From UBA965 sp040396955 (GTDB lineage: Bacteria > Chloroflexota > Chloroflexia > Chloroflexales > Roseiflexaceae): 64,000 nt of DNA. Shown here piece by piece: positions 34,473 to 43,476 of the stretch (its first letter is position 1; each line of letters opens with the position of its first letter). A program made the translations under genes and the position numbers. The notes below the pieces were generated by a model. It had not been told where the DNA came from and ran no database searches. It saw nothing but the letters and a program-made list of their open reading frames with translations. Location of the stretch: contig JBBAWX010000005.1 of the NCBI GenBank assembly GCA_040396955.1, positions 62,001 to 126,000 of the forward strand, written 5' to 3'.

Positions 34473-35698
34473 AACCGCGTCTGTGCTATGTGGCCTACCC
34501 AACCAGCATGTCACTCCAGGCTGCCAACGCAGTCCAGACGTATTCCACCCTACGTGAGCTCCAACAGGTCGACCCAGAGTGCCAAGCCTTCATCCCGCGC
34601 ATGACACGCGAAGCCACACCGTTCGCCCAACTCAACGTGACGTTTATCCCGCGTATTGGCATTGGCCGACTGTCACGCCTGTACCAGTCAACGTTGTGGT
34701 ACTACCTTGAGCGTACCGCTTTTGCCTGGGTAGTCATCGCACGGTTGTGGTGGGCCAAACTGCGGGGGCGCGGATATGCGGTGATTTACGTGCGTGAGGT
34801 CATTTGTGCTTTTTGGTTGAGTCAGTGGGCTCCACGTTGGTTGGGAGCGAAAGTCATCTACGAGATTCATCATCTCGAGAGTACTAATCACTCGCGCCCC
34901 AAAGAGCGCTGGGCGCAACGCCTCGTGGCGCACATTGATCGCATCACGTTGACCCAACCGGCACGCATCGTGTCGCTGACCGACACCTTTCGCCAAGAGC
35001 TGGTCAACGCAGGGTGGCGACCAGTTGGCGAAATTGATGTACTGCCTGATGCCTACAACGACGCCATCTACACCGTACAACCACAGCACGATGCACGGGT
35101 GACACTAGGCCTGCCTCCATCACCAACAATGCTAATCACCTATGCCGGCTTGACCTTTGCCTATCGCAATCTTGAGCTACTTATCCAGGCATTTGCGGCG
35201 CTCCCAGACGACATTAAAGAGCAAGCGCGGTTGGTATTTGTGGGTGGTCGCCCCAAAGAAGTCGCCGAACTGACGGCGCATGCTACACACGCCGGAATTA
35301 CCGCATCCGTCATCTTCATCCCCGTGCAACCGCAAGCGGTGGTGGCGCAGTACCTAGCAGCCAGCGACATCCTCACCATCCCGGGTACCGTCACCGACAG
35401 TACCGCATCGCCCCTCAAAATGTTCGAGTATATGGCCATGGGGCGCGTCCTCATCTGCCCAGACATGCCGGCACTCCGTGAAATTGTCGGCGCCGATGGA
35501 GCATGTTTGTTTGCCCGTGGGAACACAAACGACCTTACGCGAGTCTTACTCATGCTCATCCACGATGCACACCTGCGCGATCGCATCGCCACTCGTGCGT
35601 TGGAGTTGGTGGCCCCACATACCTATCGCCAACGCGCCCAAACGCTCTACGACATCTGCGTCCATGCCCACACCATAGCCAAGGAATCACGCATATGA
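34469..35698 (+). CDS. GT4-family glycosyltransferase (divergent donor site)
   Basis: A 409-residue GT-B enzyme with a hydrophobic N-terminal segment rich in Trp and Tyr (WYYLERTAFAWVVIARLWW) that may bind the membrane. The donor domain shows ITYAGLTFAYRNLELLIQAF. The E-x7-E site is replaced by PGTVTDSTASPLKMFEYMA, as in glycosyltransferases whose first Glu is exchanged and which keep the KxxEYMA motif. It overlaps the previous gene (ATGA) and the next methyltransferase (ATGA), so all three are coupled. Confidence 0.88.
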   Translation: MKPRLCYVAYPTSMSLQAANAVQTYSTLRELQQVDPECQAFIPRMTREATPFAQLNVTFIPRIGIGRLSRLYQSTLWYYLERTAFAWVVIARLWWAKLRGRGYAVIYVREVICAFWLSQWAPRWLGAKVIYEIHHLESTNHSRPKERWAQRLVAHIDRITLTQPARIVSLTDTFRQELVNAGWRPVGEIDVLPDAYNDAIYTVQPQHDARVTLGLPPSPTMLITYAGLTFAYRNLELLIQAFAALPDDIKEQARLVFVGGRPKEVAELTAHATHAGITASVIFIPVQPQAVVAQYLAASDILTIPGTVTDSTASPLKMFEYMAMGRVLICPDMPALREIVGADGACLFARGNTNDLTRVLLMLIHDAHLRDRIATRALELVAPHTYRQRAQTLYDICVHAHTIAKESRI

Positions 35699-36480
35699 GC
35701 GATGCTCTACACACGGCGAAACACATCGTACAAACCTACCCAACTGTCAATCCCGACAACAAACCGTCGTACTACCGATATCACCGCTTCCGCTTCCAGG
35801 CGTTGCTCGCTGCCATGCTCCGCCTCCCTGGCACGCAAATACTCGAGGTCGGCGTCAATCCTGGTCATTTCACCGAAATGGCCCGCATGGCCGGATACAC
35901 AGTACACGGAAGCGATTTGTTCCCTGAGCATCGTGCTGAGCTCTGGCAAAAACTCAACGTCGACGTACAACGATGGAACATCGACCATGAACCGCCACCG
36001 TTTGCGGAGACACAGTTCGACATCATCTTGTTTTCTGAAGTCATCGAACACCTCGCCAATCCACCACTTGAGGCCCTCGAGACCTTTGCGCGCTTGCTCA
36101 AACCGGGTGGACATCTTATCGTCTCGACCCCCAATCAGTTTTATCTCAAAAGTCGCCTACGCACGTTGTTCGACATCATTTTGTGGCGCCCATTTGATCA
36201 CAAAGATGAATTTGAAGCGTGGGCCAATTTACGCAGTGAAGCACGCTACTACACGCACAGCCGACTGTTTAGCATGCCTCAGTTGGCCTGGATGGGGCAA
36301 CAGGCTGGATACACCGTGGTGGCGCGTGAATACCATGCGGCATATGAGCCAGTTGGGCTCGAATGGCCGCGCGTCGTCACCGCACCGCACCGCTGGATTG
36401 TCAAAGCGGCAATTGCCGCCTTGACCTGGCTACTGCCAGGCACACGCTCGATGATTCTCATCGTGTTGCGCAAACAGTGA
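35695..36480 (+). CDS. SAM-dependent methyltransferase (class I)
   Basis: A 261-residue methyltransferase. Motif I QILEVGVNPGHFTEM (the usual GxGxG is GVNPG), IILFSEVIEHL and LLKPGGHLIVSTPNQFY define a class I fold similar to polysaccharide 3-O-methyltransferases or ubiquinone/menaquinone methylases. The C-terminal half (about 190-261) ends in a hydrophobic stretch, VKAAIAALTWLLPG, which may associate with the membrane. It is the last gene of the translationally coupled block 33249-36480. Confidence 0.85.
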   Translation: MSDALHTAKHIVQTYPTVNPDNKPSYYRYHRFRFQALLAAMLRLPGTQILEVGVNPGHFTEMARMAGYTVHGSDLFPEHRAELWQKLNVDVQRWNIDHEPPPFAETQFDIILFSEVIEHLANPPLEALETFARLLKPGGHLIVSTPNQFYLKSRLRTLFDIILWRPFDHKDEFEAWANLRSEARYYTHSRLFSMPQLAWMGQQAGYTVVAREYHAAYEPVGLEWPRVVTAPHRWIVKAAIAALTWLLPGTRSMILIVLRKQ

Positions 36481-36567
36481 ACAATTGTATGCCTGCAAAC
36501 GTCATTATCACGTACATGTCAGCAAGGCTTCAGTCGGACAGAATATGAGTGACACCTCCACCACCGG

Positions 36568-36573
36568 TATAAT
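36568..36573 (+). promoter_or_regulatory. -10 box upstream of the secreted protein gene
   Basis: A perfect TATAAT lies 37 bp before the ATG at 36610; no convincing -35 is present at 16-18 bp. The intergenic stretch 36481-36609 holds nothing else recognisable. Confidence 0.5.
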
Positions 36574-36609
36574 AGATTTCAGAACACAAAGAAATTAGGG
36601 TGAAGCACC

Positions 36610-39057
36610 ATGCGTAAATACGTCTTACCACTGATTGCAGTAATCCTTGCGAGTATTATCGTAATTCCAGCCACACCGACGCAGGCCGCCAACAACATTT
36701 CGTTGGCCGGTACCGCCTGTTTGGTCTCCACAAACGGCGGGTGGAATATATCGGCCGATTTGCACAACAACGGCCTGATTTATGCTGCAGTGACCGTGGG
36801 TGCACTCGGCAACGGCAGAATGCGCATTATTGTGCTCGACCCGAATCAGCCCAACTCCACCGTACCAGGCAGTTTGGCCAGTTGTAGTATTGTCGCGAGC
36901 CTCGATGACGAGACGCCCAACAACGGCTTTCAAAAAGGGTCAGCGTTGCAAATGCCGTCTATCGTCAAGGCAGACTCCAGTGGCAATATTTTTGTCGGCC
37001 GTGTCACCACTTCTGGATTCCGCGTCTTTGTGATTAGTGCGGATGCACCAGCCACACCATCTGGGGCACTCGACCAAACATACATTCGCAACGTGTTGAT
37101 TACTGGGGCAACCTCAGTCAACAATAGTGGCGGTGGCATGGATGTGAGCGACGATTATTTGGTAGCATCCATCGGGCAAGATATGACCGGCGTTCAACGC
37201 AATCGGTACACCATTATCAGCAAGTCGACGTTGTTTGCCCTCCCAACCATGAGTGCTTCGAGCAATGACATCGAATCAATTGCAGGCACATGGACGCCGA
37301 TTATGACATCACAACTGTACCACTCCTACACCAAGTTGTCATCGGGTACCGATGCGGTCGCAGCCTTACCCAATGGTAGATTTTTTGTGGCGGCCGCCTA
37401 TGAACCCTTTGGCAGCTTAGCCGGGTTCTTGAATCCCACGAACAACTCCGTCACGAATATTTATACGGGTGGATCAGGCTGGGCTGAATTGTGCACCTCA
37501 CAAAGTGGCACTTTTGCGACAAATTGTCTCATACCATCGGCATATCTCGCGCTCGATAATAACTTATATGTAGGTATTCGTTCACACTTCGGTGAAAAAG
37601 TGATGCGCTACAACACGACGACAAATCGTTGGGAATCGGCGATTGGTTCAGCTATATTCCCAACCAGTTTTGACAGTTTTTACCCAGACAACGGTGGCAG
37701 ACAGCTCAAATTCGGCACAGGGATTGCCTCCGATGGTATCGGACAAGTATTTGTGAGCTCCATTCACTGGAGCGGACGCACCTATGGACCACTCAATCTG
37801 GCGTACTACAACCTATCCACGAATCCGGTCGTTTGGGCAAATAAAACGTTTAACGGAAGTGGCAACGAATACGGCAAACCGCAGTTGCTCGTCACCCCGT
37901 ACACAGGTGAATCTGGACGACTCAGCGTTTTCTACATCCGTGATATTCTTTCCTCGCCCACAGCCGTTTGGATTACCTACAGCGGAAATATTACGGCGTC
38001 GGGAAGCGCACCATCGGTGTGTAACGTAAACCTCGTGGTAAACGGAAGCCTGCCATATGTCAACAGTACGACTGCCACTGCGGCCGTTTATACCAGCTTA
38101 GGCTGTCAGACGCCACAGTACTACGCAGTTGCGAGTGCAAGTGCCACACCACCAGCCAGCGTGAACGCCGCAGATCTGCTTCCATTTGACCCGGCAAGTG
38201 GTGCCATTGAGATCACTGGGTTGACTGCGGGTGCCAACAACTACATTCACGTGGCCTTGTTCGACAGCGATGATGCACGCGTAGGGGATTGGATGACTCA
38301 GAGCATCTACGTTGACACCGCCGCCACTGTTGGCGCGACCTTTACCATCTCTTCGCCTTTCAACAAACCACGCTACACCGATGTAAGCAGCATGAACGGC
38401 TCTTCATACACCGATACCGACTACATTCGGTCAAGTATTGGCCAAATCAGCATTGACGCAGTAACCGATCCATCCGGTTTGAGCAGCTATCAGGTCAACG
38501 ATGACACGGCCATCAACTATACGGATGCACTCCTTGGGCAGAAATCGTTGATTATGATGCGTGAAAACGCCGGGAGCATGGGTGCGGCGGTGTCGTTGAA
38601 AGATGGCGCTGGCAACATCGAGGTCCGCGACAGTTACCCACTCACGCTCGACGCCACACCACCTGTACCAGGTGGCACCGAGTCGATTACGTTTGCAGCC
38701 ACAGGAAGCTCGCCGTTTAATGGCGAAGTCACCTTGGTCAACGGCAACACGACCACCGACAACGAAGTGGTCTGGGGCCTGTGGTTGGCGAGCGCCTACT
38801 GTGGCGCCACCAATGCGGGATGCCCAGCCAACGACAGTAGCAGTCTGCGCTGGGGTGGTGTACCGATGACCTCCTACAAGGCGGATTGGAACCTCCTCAC
38901 CGGCAATAACGTTGCCATGCAGACCGGTGTCTACCGAGTCTATGCACGCATCCTTGATGGTGCAGGTAACCCAACCAATGACGTCTATACCACCGACGTA
39001 ACGGTGACGTTCACAGGCAACACCGTGTATGCTCCGATTTTGTTCGCACAACGCTAA
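36610..39057 (+). CDS. Secreted multi-domain beta protein of unknown function
   Basis: An 815-residue exported protein. A cleavable signal peptide covers about residues 1-26 (cleavage after TQA). The first two thirds are Ser/Thr/Gly-rich beta sequence, with repeated short strands and turns suggestive of a beta-propeller. Residues about 460-560 and 570-805 look like two immunoglobulin-like beta domains (ITGLTAGANNYIHVALFD; YPLTLDATPPVPGG). It ends in NTVYAPILFAQR, a short hydrophobic tail. I do not recognise the family. It sits between a glycosyltransferase block and a GT-C-like gene, so it may be a surface protein that carries or binds the glycan (inference). Confidence 0.75.
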   Translation: MRKYVLPLIAVILASIIVIPATPTQAANNISLAGTACLVSTNGGWNISADLHNNGLIYAAVTVGALGNGRMRIIVLDPNQPNSTVPGSLASCSIVASLDDETPNNGFQKGSALQMPSIVKADSSGNIFVGRVTTSGFRVFVISADAPATPSGALDQTYIRNVLITGATSVNNSGGGMDVSDDYLVASIGQDMTGVQRNRYTIISKSTLFALPTMSASSNDIESIAGTWTPIMTSQLYHSYTKLSSGTDAVAALPNGRFFVAAAYEPFGSLAGFLNPTNNSVTNIYTGGSGWAELCTSQSGTFATNCLIPSAYLALDNNLYVGIRSHFGEKVMRYNTTTNRWESAIGSAIFPTSFDSFYPDNGGRQLKFGTGIASDGIGQVFVSSIHWSGRTYGPLNLAYYNLSTNPVVWANKTFNGSGNEYGKPQLLVTPYTGESGRLSVFYIRDILSSPTAVWITYSGNITASGSAPSVCNVNLVVNGSLPYVNSTTATAAVYTSLGCQTPQYYAVASASATPPASVNAADLLPFDPASGAIEITGLTAGANNYIHVALFDSDDARVGDWMTQSIYVDTAATVGATFTISSPFNKPRYTDVSSMNGSSYTDTDYIRSSIGQISIDAVTDPSGLSSYQVNDDTAINYTDALLGQKSLIMMRENAGSMGAAVSLKDGAGNIEVRDSYPLTLDATPPVPGGTESITFAATGSSPFNGEVTLVNGNTTTDNEVVWGLWLASAYCGATNAGCPANDSSSLRWGGVPMTSYKADWNLLTGNNVAMQTGVYRVYARILDGAGNPTNDVYTTDVTVTFTGNTVYAPILFAQR

Positions 39058-39074
39058 GTACACGGAGAGGACGC

Positions 39075-40547
39075 ATGCTGTTGCGCATCCAACGTTTTTG
39101 GCAACACGACGCCGGGCTGGTATGGCTCGGCGTCCTCTTCCTGCTTAGCCTGGTCGTAGCCCTCCCCCGCGTCTACGCCACCGACGAAGTCCAGTACTAC
39201 GCCTGGTTGCGCTCCGTTTACTTCGACCACGACGTCGATTTTCGCAACGAATACACCACATTTGCGCAACTCAACCCGCATTCGGGCATCGCCGAAAGCC
39301 TGCTACAACCCAACCGCATCCGTGAAACAACTGGTCTCTACGGCAATATTGCCCCGGTCGGATCTGCGCTATTGTGGGCTCCGTGGTTTACCGGAGCAGA
39401 CCTAATCCTGAGGGGTGCGCATCTCATCGGCATCGGCCAAGGTATCGCCGCAGATGGCTACAGTTGGCCATACCAGCGTGCCATCGCATATGCATCTGCC
39501 GTGTATGCCTGGCTCGGATTGCTGATTGTGCGGCGGGTCAGCATGCACTGGGTGAGTCAATGGAGTAGCACCGTCGCCACCATGACTATTTGGTTGGCCA
39601 CGCCGCTCGTGTTTTACATGACCGTACAAATGCCATTCGCACACGCCAATGGATTTTTCCTTAGCGCATGCTTTTTCTGGTGCTGGTGGCGCATCCAGCA
39701 ACCACATCAGTCGTGGCATCTGTGGGCAGCACTCGGCGCCATCGGGGGCGGCATGTTTTTGGTGCGCGAACAGCTCATCCTTTTTGCCGTGCTCCCGGTC
39801 ATGATCATTCTCGAGCGACTTTGGCGCCGCTGGCATCACCACGACTGGAGTCAGCTCCGTACCGAGATAACGCACTGGAGCATTGCCGTGGCGTGCGCAG
39901 TGGTCATGCTGTTGCCACAGATTGCCGCCTATCAAGCACTCAACGGCACCCCGATGCCCGCAAATGAGGTCTCAGGGAAGCTGAATCTGTGTAGCCCGCA
40001 CGCCCTCGACACACTCATCGACTTTGATCCACGCCCGACGGCGTGGTGCGGCGTCACCGATGAGCCCGTGCAAATCCCTGCGTGGAGTCGCGGCGCACTT
40101 GTCTGGAGCCCCGTGTTGATATTTGCGCTCATCGGGCTCGCCTGGTTTACGCGTTCCCACCCGTGGCACGGTAGTGCCATGATGCTCGCAATTCTGCTCC
40201 AGGTATGGATAAATGGGGCGTTCGGCACGACATGGCACTTGAGCGGGGCGTTCGGATTCCGCCGCCTCATCGAGTGTAGCCCGTTTTTCATTGTGGGCCT
40301 CGCCTACCTTGTCGAGCGTAGTCAAGCACGACTGCCACGATGGGGCATTGGGGCCATTTTGGCGCTGTTTATTGCTTGGAACATGGGGCTCATCATCAAC
40401 GCCACCGTCTTCAATCAAAGCACGCAACTTCGGCGCGGGCTGAGTTGGCCACAACTATGGCAGTGGCAATGGGAGCTCCCTGGCAAACTCTGGCTCAAGG
40501 GCAGCGAGATTTTTGACCGCTGCCGCATCATAAAAAACAGTTGCTAA
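39075..40547 (+). CDS. GT-C-like multi-pass membrane protein, paralogue 5
   Basis: A 490-residue membrane protein with about twelve helices and no large extracytoplasmic N-terminal domain, making it the compact version of the family. The first loop ATDEVQYYAWLRSVYFDHDVDF matches the acidic loops of paralogues 1 and 2, and WHLSGAFGFRRLIECSPFF matches their late motif. This supports a polyprenyl-phosphate-sugar-dependent GT-C activity. GAGAGG precedes the ATG at 39075, 17 bp after the stop of the secreted protein gene. Confidence 0.75.
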   Translation: MLLRIQRFWQHDAGLVWLGVLFLLSLVVALPRVYATDEVQYYAWLRSVYFDHDVDFRNEYTTFAQLNPHSGIAESLLQPNRIRETTGLYGNIAPVGSALLWAPWFTGADLILRGAHLIGIGQGIAADGYSWPYQRAIAYASAVYAWLGLLIVRRVSMHWVSQWSSTVATMTIWLATPLVFYMTVQMPFAHANGFFLSACFFWCWWRIQQPHQSWHLWAALGAIGGGMFLVREQLILFAVLPVMIILERLWRRWHHHDWSQLRTEITHWSIAVACAVVMLLPQIAAYQALNGTPMPANEVSGKLNLCSPHALDTLIDFDPRPTAWCGVTDEPVQIPAWSRGALVWSPVLIFALIGLAWFTRSHPWHGSAMMLAILLQVWINGAFGTTWHLSGAFGFRRLIECSPFFIVGLAYLVERSQARLPRWGIGAILALFIAWNMGLIINATVFNQSTQLRRGLSWPQLWQWQWELPGKLWLKGSEIFDRCRIIKNSC

Positions 40548-40559
40548 TCGGCTCCGTAT

Positions 40560-40588
40560 TTGCGTGATTGGCAGGCACATGCTACGAT
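40560..40588 (+). promoter_or_regulatory. tRNA gene promoter
   Basis: TTGCGT (40560-40565), a 17-bp spacer and TACGAT (40583-40588) preceded by TGC; the tRNA begins 13 bp downstream of the -10 box. Confidence 0.65.
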
Positions 40589-40601
40589 ATACGGAGTGAT
40601 T

Positions 40602-40676
40602 GGGCCGGTAGCTCAACGGCAGAGCACGTCGCTCATAACGACTTGGTTACTGGTTCGAATCCAGTCCGGCCCACCA
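40602..40676 (+). tRNA. tRNA with CAT anticodon (elongator Met; Ile2 possible)
   Basis: A 75-nt cloverleaf with encoded CCA. The acceptor arm GGGCCGG pairs with CCGGCCC, so the G1-C72 pair excludes an initiator tRNA. The anticodon CAT is at 40634-40636 in the loop CTCATAA. The T arm CTGGTTCGAATCCAG is perfect. The variable region TTGGTT resembles tRNA-Ile2, whose C34 is modified to lysidine, so the identity remains open between Met and Ile. Confidence 0.9.
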
Positions 40677-40682
40677 ATCCCG

Positions 40683-40720
40683 CCCACATCTGCGAAGACG
40701 CAGATGTGGGTTCATTGTTG
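40683..40720 (+). terminator. Strong terminator after the CAT tRNA
   Basis: A 12-bp perfect stem (40683-40694 with 40699-40710), loop AAGA, is followed by TTCATTGTTG. Because the minus-strand gene ends at 40712, the hairpin probably serves transcripts from both sides. Confidence 0.8.
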
Positions 40721-41662
40721 GCTTTGAAGGACATCATGCAACAGCATAGCCACAGCACGCCACTCCTGCCGCGCATCACGGAACGCCGCTGCCACCATGG
40801 CCCCCTCAGCCACCGTTAACGCCCGGCGCGGAATCTCCAGCGGGTAGTACTTTTGCACAATCTCCATGAAAAAGCACGCATTGTCGACGTGCCCGCAAGC
40901 CGGGGCGAGTTGTGCGTACGAATCAGCCCACTCGGCAATCAACTGCCCCGCCATGCGCCAGCGTGCGTGATAGACGGCCACTGTGCGTGCCACGACATCG
41001 GCCATCAGGGCCAATGGTGCCGCTGTGTCGGCACACATGGCAATGACTTCGAGGCTGTCGACACCAAAATGCCACGTCTGCCACTCGCGGATGGGGTGGA
41101 GCGACGTCACAAAGGACACCGACGGTGTTTGACTCAATAGTCGATAGGCCTGATCGATTTGTGTGATGACCGCTAACTGCTCCGTAACCTGATCGGATGC
41201 CAACACACTGATGGCTTCGAGACCAGAGCCGTTGCTAGTCTGAGTCCATTCGAGGCAGAGTGTTTCCCCCTGCAACGAACGAAAGCACACCTGTGCGTCA
41301 TCGAAGTCACTGACGAACGCAATCGGTGCCAATGTACTCCCCACAATCAGCGTATCAGGGAGGACATCGGCTGGTTCGAGCTGATTGTGCGCTGACATCC
41401 AAAGATAAATCGTGCGCAAACCGTAGCATGTGAGCCGACTCAACAAACGTGAACGCAACGCGAAAAGCCCGTGCATATCGGTGGCACGCATGGCCGGATG
41501 CAATATCAACGTAGTGCCATCGAGCCACTCTTCGGCTGCCGCCATCACAAATGGCCACCCTGTTGCTTTGGCAACATCGACTGCACGCACATGCGGAGCA
41601 CTCCGCTCCACCAAGAGGCACAACCCCTCAAAAAACACATCGTGCGGGTGAACACCATTCAT
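40712..41662 (-). CDS. Unrecognised 316-residue protein
   Basis: A soluble protein without signal peptide or membrane segment. It is alpha-rich at the C-terminus (residues about 200-316, VARTVAVYHARWRMAGQLIAEW and later repeats of aromatic residues), with a more mixed N-terminal half rich in Leu and Thr. Nothing resembles a known catalytic motif. The ATG at 41662 overlaps the TGA of the CBM9-like gene (four bases), so it is the last gene of a coupled minus-strand operon. In such operons the last gene often serves a regulatory or accessory function, but the sequence gives no evidence for one. Confidence 0.6.
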   Translation of the reverse strand: MNGVHPHDVFFEGLCLLVERSAPHVRAVDVAKATGWPFVMAAAEEWLDGTTLILHPAMRATDMHGLFALRSRLLSRLTCYGLRTIYLWMSAHNQLEPADVLPDTLIVGSTLAPIAFVSDFDDAQVCFRSLQGETLCLEWTQTSNGSGLEAISVLASDQVTEQLAVITQIDQAYRLLSQTPSVSFVTSLHPIREWQTWHFGVDSLEVIAMCADTAAPLALMADVVARTVAVYHARWRMAGQLIAEWADSYAQLAPACGHVDNACFFMEIVQKYYPLEIPRRALTVAEGAMVAAAFRDARQEWRAVAMLLHDVLQSQQ

Positions 41663-42297
41663 ACCACCACCATGATGCCGAAACGACTCGGGATGTGGAA
41701 ATCAGCGGGAATGCGCAACGTGGGCGACCACGCACTTAACTCGCTCGCTCCGGTCTCACGGTTACGGTCAATGCGCATGAAGTTCAACCGCCATGTGCCG
41801 GTTGCATCAGCGCATCCGAGCGTCGTCCATGGCACTGCCATCACCGCCGACCACCCGGCCGCATCACACTGCACCCAACTCTGCCACGGTGGATCCCAAC
41901 TGGTGTCGAGATGCATGGTGGCTCGAATTTCATCGGGGTTGGTGATGATACCGTCAAAACGCGTGTTGAGCGGGTTCACCTGGAGTTCGTAGTACGCTGT
42001 TGGGCGTTCACTCCCGCGACCAATAAACAGCTCGACCACCTCCTCGGTGTAGATCGGCTCATCGTGCTGACGCATGGTGGCCCACGGATCAACATCTGCG
42101 CAGTCGTAGCGCACCCACAACGTGGATGACGTCGCTACCACACGCACGGTCGTCGCCTGCATGAGTGACTGGCCAGTCACTGGCTCACGCAGGATTTCAC
42201 AGGGGTGCGCAAACCAAGCAGAGCCAAAGGGGTGCAGAGCATCAATGTGCCAATCGGCATCGGCCATAATGGAGCGGTGTATGATGGGGAGTTCCAT
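41659..42297 (-). CDS. CBM9-like carbohydrate-binding domain protein
   Basis: A 212-residue protein formed by a single carbohydrate-binding domain of the CBM9/DOMON-like kind. The order is HIDALHPFGSAWF, WVRYDCADVDPWATM, EEVVELFIG, YYELQVNPLNTRFDG and WRLNFMRIDR, corresponding to the conserved strands and Trp/Arg ligand residues of CBM9. There is no signal peptide, unlike secreted xylanase modules, so it may act on cytoplasmic sugars or with a partner. The start at 42297 is chosen because AAGGAT lies six bases upstream. The ATG at 42315 would overlap the ribosome-binding region. Confidence 0.78.
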   Translation of the reverse strand: MELPIIHRSIMADADWHIDALHPFGSAWFAHPCEILREPVTGQSLMQATTVRVVATSSTLWVRYDCADVDPWATMRQHDEPIYTEEVVELFIGRGSERPTAYYELQVNPLNTRFDGIITNPDEIRATMHLDTSWDPPWQSWVQCDAAGWSAVMAVPWTTLGCADATGTWRLNFMRIDRNRETGASELSAWSPTLRIPADFHIPSRFGIMVVV

Positions 42298-42317
42298 TGG
42301 TATATCCTTGTGCATAC

Positions 42318-43418
42318 TTAGTGCCGCCGGCCACGAGCAGCGACATGAATCGGTTGATAGTGATCTGTGGTGGCATCGTAGAGGTACAAAACATCGGACA
42401 AATTGACAGTGGTGCAGACGTGATTGGGGCGCAACGCGATGCGTTGTCCAATCCGCAAATCAACATCACTGGCAAGGTGAAGAACTCCATGTTCTTCGTT
42501 CATGCGGAGCAACACGGCATCGCAGTCAAGAGCGGTCGCATAGCCGCGCAAACCGGCCTTCTCTGGATTCATATCACCAGAGAAGGTTTTGGAGCCGCCG
42601 TCTACGGTGGCAAGGGTGGCATCTGGCCGACTCACCACCGTACAATGAATGGCAAGTGCGACCTGTGAGGGCGTGCACGAGTTAGCCATGTACAACTGCA
42701 TGTCATCGCCGAATACGTAGGTACCTGGGCGGATTTCGGTGACACCGGGCACTGTGGCAGCACTCCAGCCGGTCGGCGTAGAGCCAACACTCACCGCTGG
42801 AACCGCAATGCCGGCCGCGCGGAGCTGTGCGGCAAGTTCGACCATGATGCGCCCTTCTTCAATACCGAGCTCGGTAGGCGAGCGACCATTACTCCCCGCA
42901 AACCAAGCACCTCGGTAGGTGAAGATGCCATCAAAAAACAGACCTGGTAATCCGATGCAGTGCTGGGCCATGCCGAGGAGCTCTGCGGGTGGCAGACCAC
43001 ATCGATGCAAACCAGTGTCGACCTCCAGGCGAATGCCGATCGAACTCCCCAGCGACTGTGCGGCGGCAGACAACTGTTGCAGCCCAAACAGCGAGTCAGC
43101 GGCTACCACCAAACGCGCTCGCTGGGCCAGTTGCGCGGCATGGGCACACTTGTCGGCGGTCACAATGGGATAGGCCACAAAGACATCATCAAAACCGGCA
43201 TCGATGAACACTTGGGCCTCACTCAACTTTGCCGCTGTAATCCCCACTGCTCCTGCAACGCGCTGCATGTGGGCAATTTCGATGGATTTATGCGTTTTGA
43301 TGTGGGGGCGTAATGCCACTCCGTGAGCATCTGCGTGGGCTTGCCAACGACGGATATTTTCTTGGAGGACAGCCACATCCACGATGAGTGCCGGCGTGGG
43401 AATGTCTTGGTACTGCAT
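42318..43418 (-). CDS. D-threonine aldolase / D-serine dehydratase-like PLP enzyme (alanine racemase N-terminal fold)
   Basis: A 366-residue fold-type III PLP enzyme. The PLP-binding Lys41 is in RPHIKTHK. The metal-binding signature PNHVCTTVNL near the C-terminus (His and Cys) is characteristic of zinc- or manganese-dependent DSD1-type D-serine dehydratases and D-threonine aldolases. Substrate-pocket regions PTGWSAATV and TEIRPGTYVFGD are conserved. The reaction would split or dehydrate a D-hydroxy amino acid in the cytoplasm. The SDR gene ends 58 bp upstream, and the CBM9-like gene follows by 20 bp. Confidence 0.88.
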   Translation of the reverse strand: MQYQDIPTPALIVDVAVLQENIRRWQAHADAHGVALRPHIKTHKSIEIAHMQRVAGAVGITAAKLSEAQVFIDAGFDDVFVAYPIVTADKCAHAAQLAQRARLVVAADSLFGLQQLSAAAQSLGSSIGIRLEVDTGLHRCGLPPAELLGMAQHCIGLPGLFFDGIFTYRGAWFAGSNGRSPTELGIEEGRIMVELAAQLRAAGIAVPAVSVGSTPTGWSAATVPGVTEIRPGTYVFGDDMQLYMANSCTPSQVALAIHCTVVSRPDATLATVDGGSKTFSGDMNPEKAGLRGYATALDCDAVLLRMNEEHGVLHLASDVDLRIGQRIALRPNHVCTTVNLSDVLYLYDATTDHYQPIHVAARGRRH

Positions 43419-43476
43419 AGATCAAGTCCTTTCGTTGTCGACCACACCAACACGCTAGCGATGTTGGTCGGGTTGC

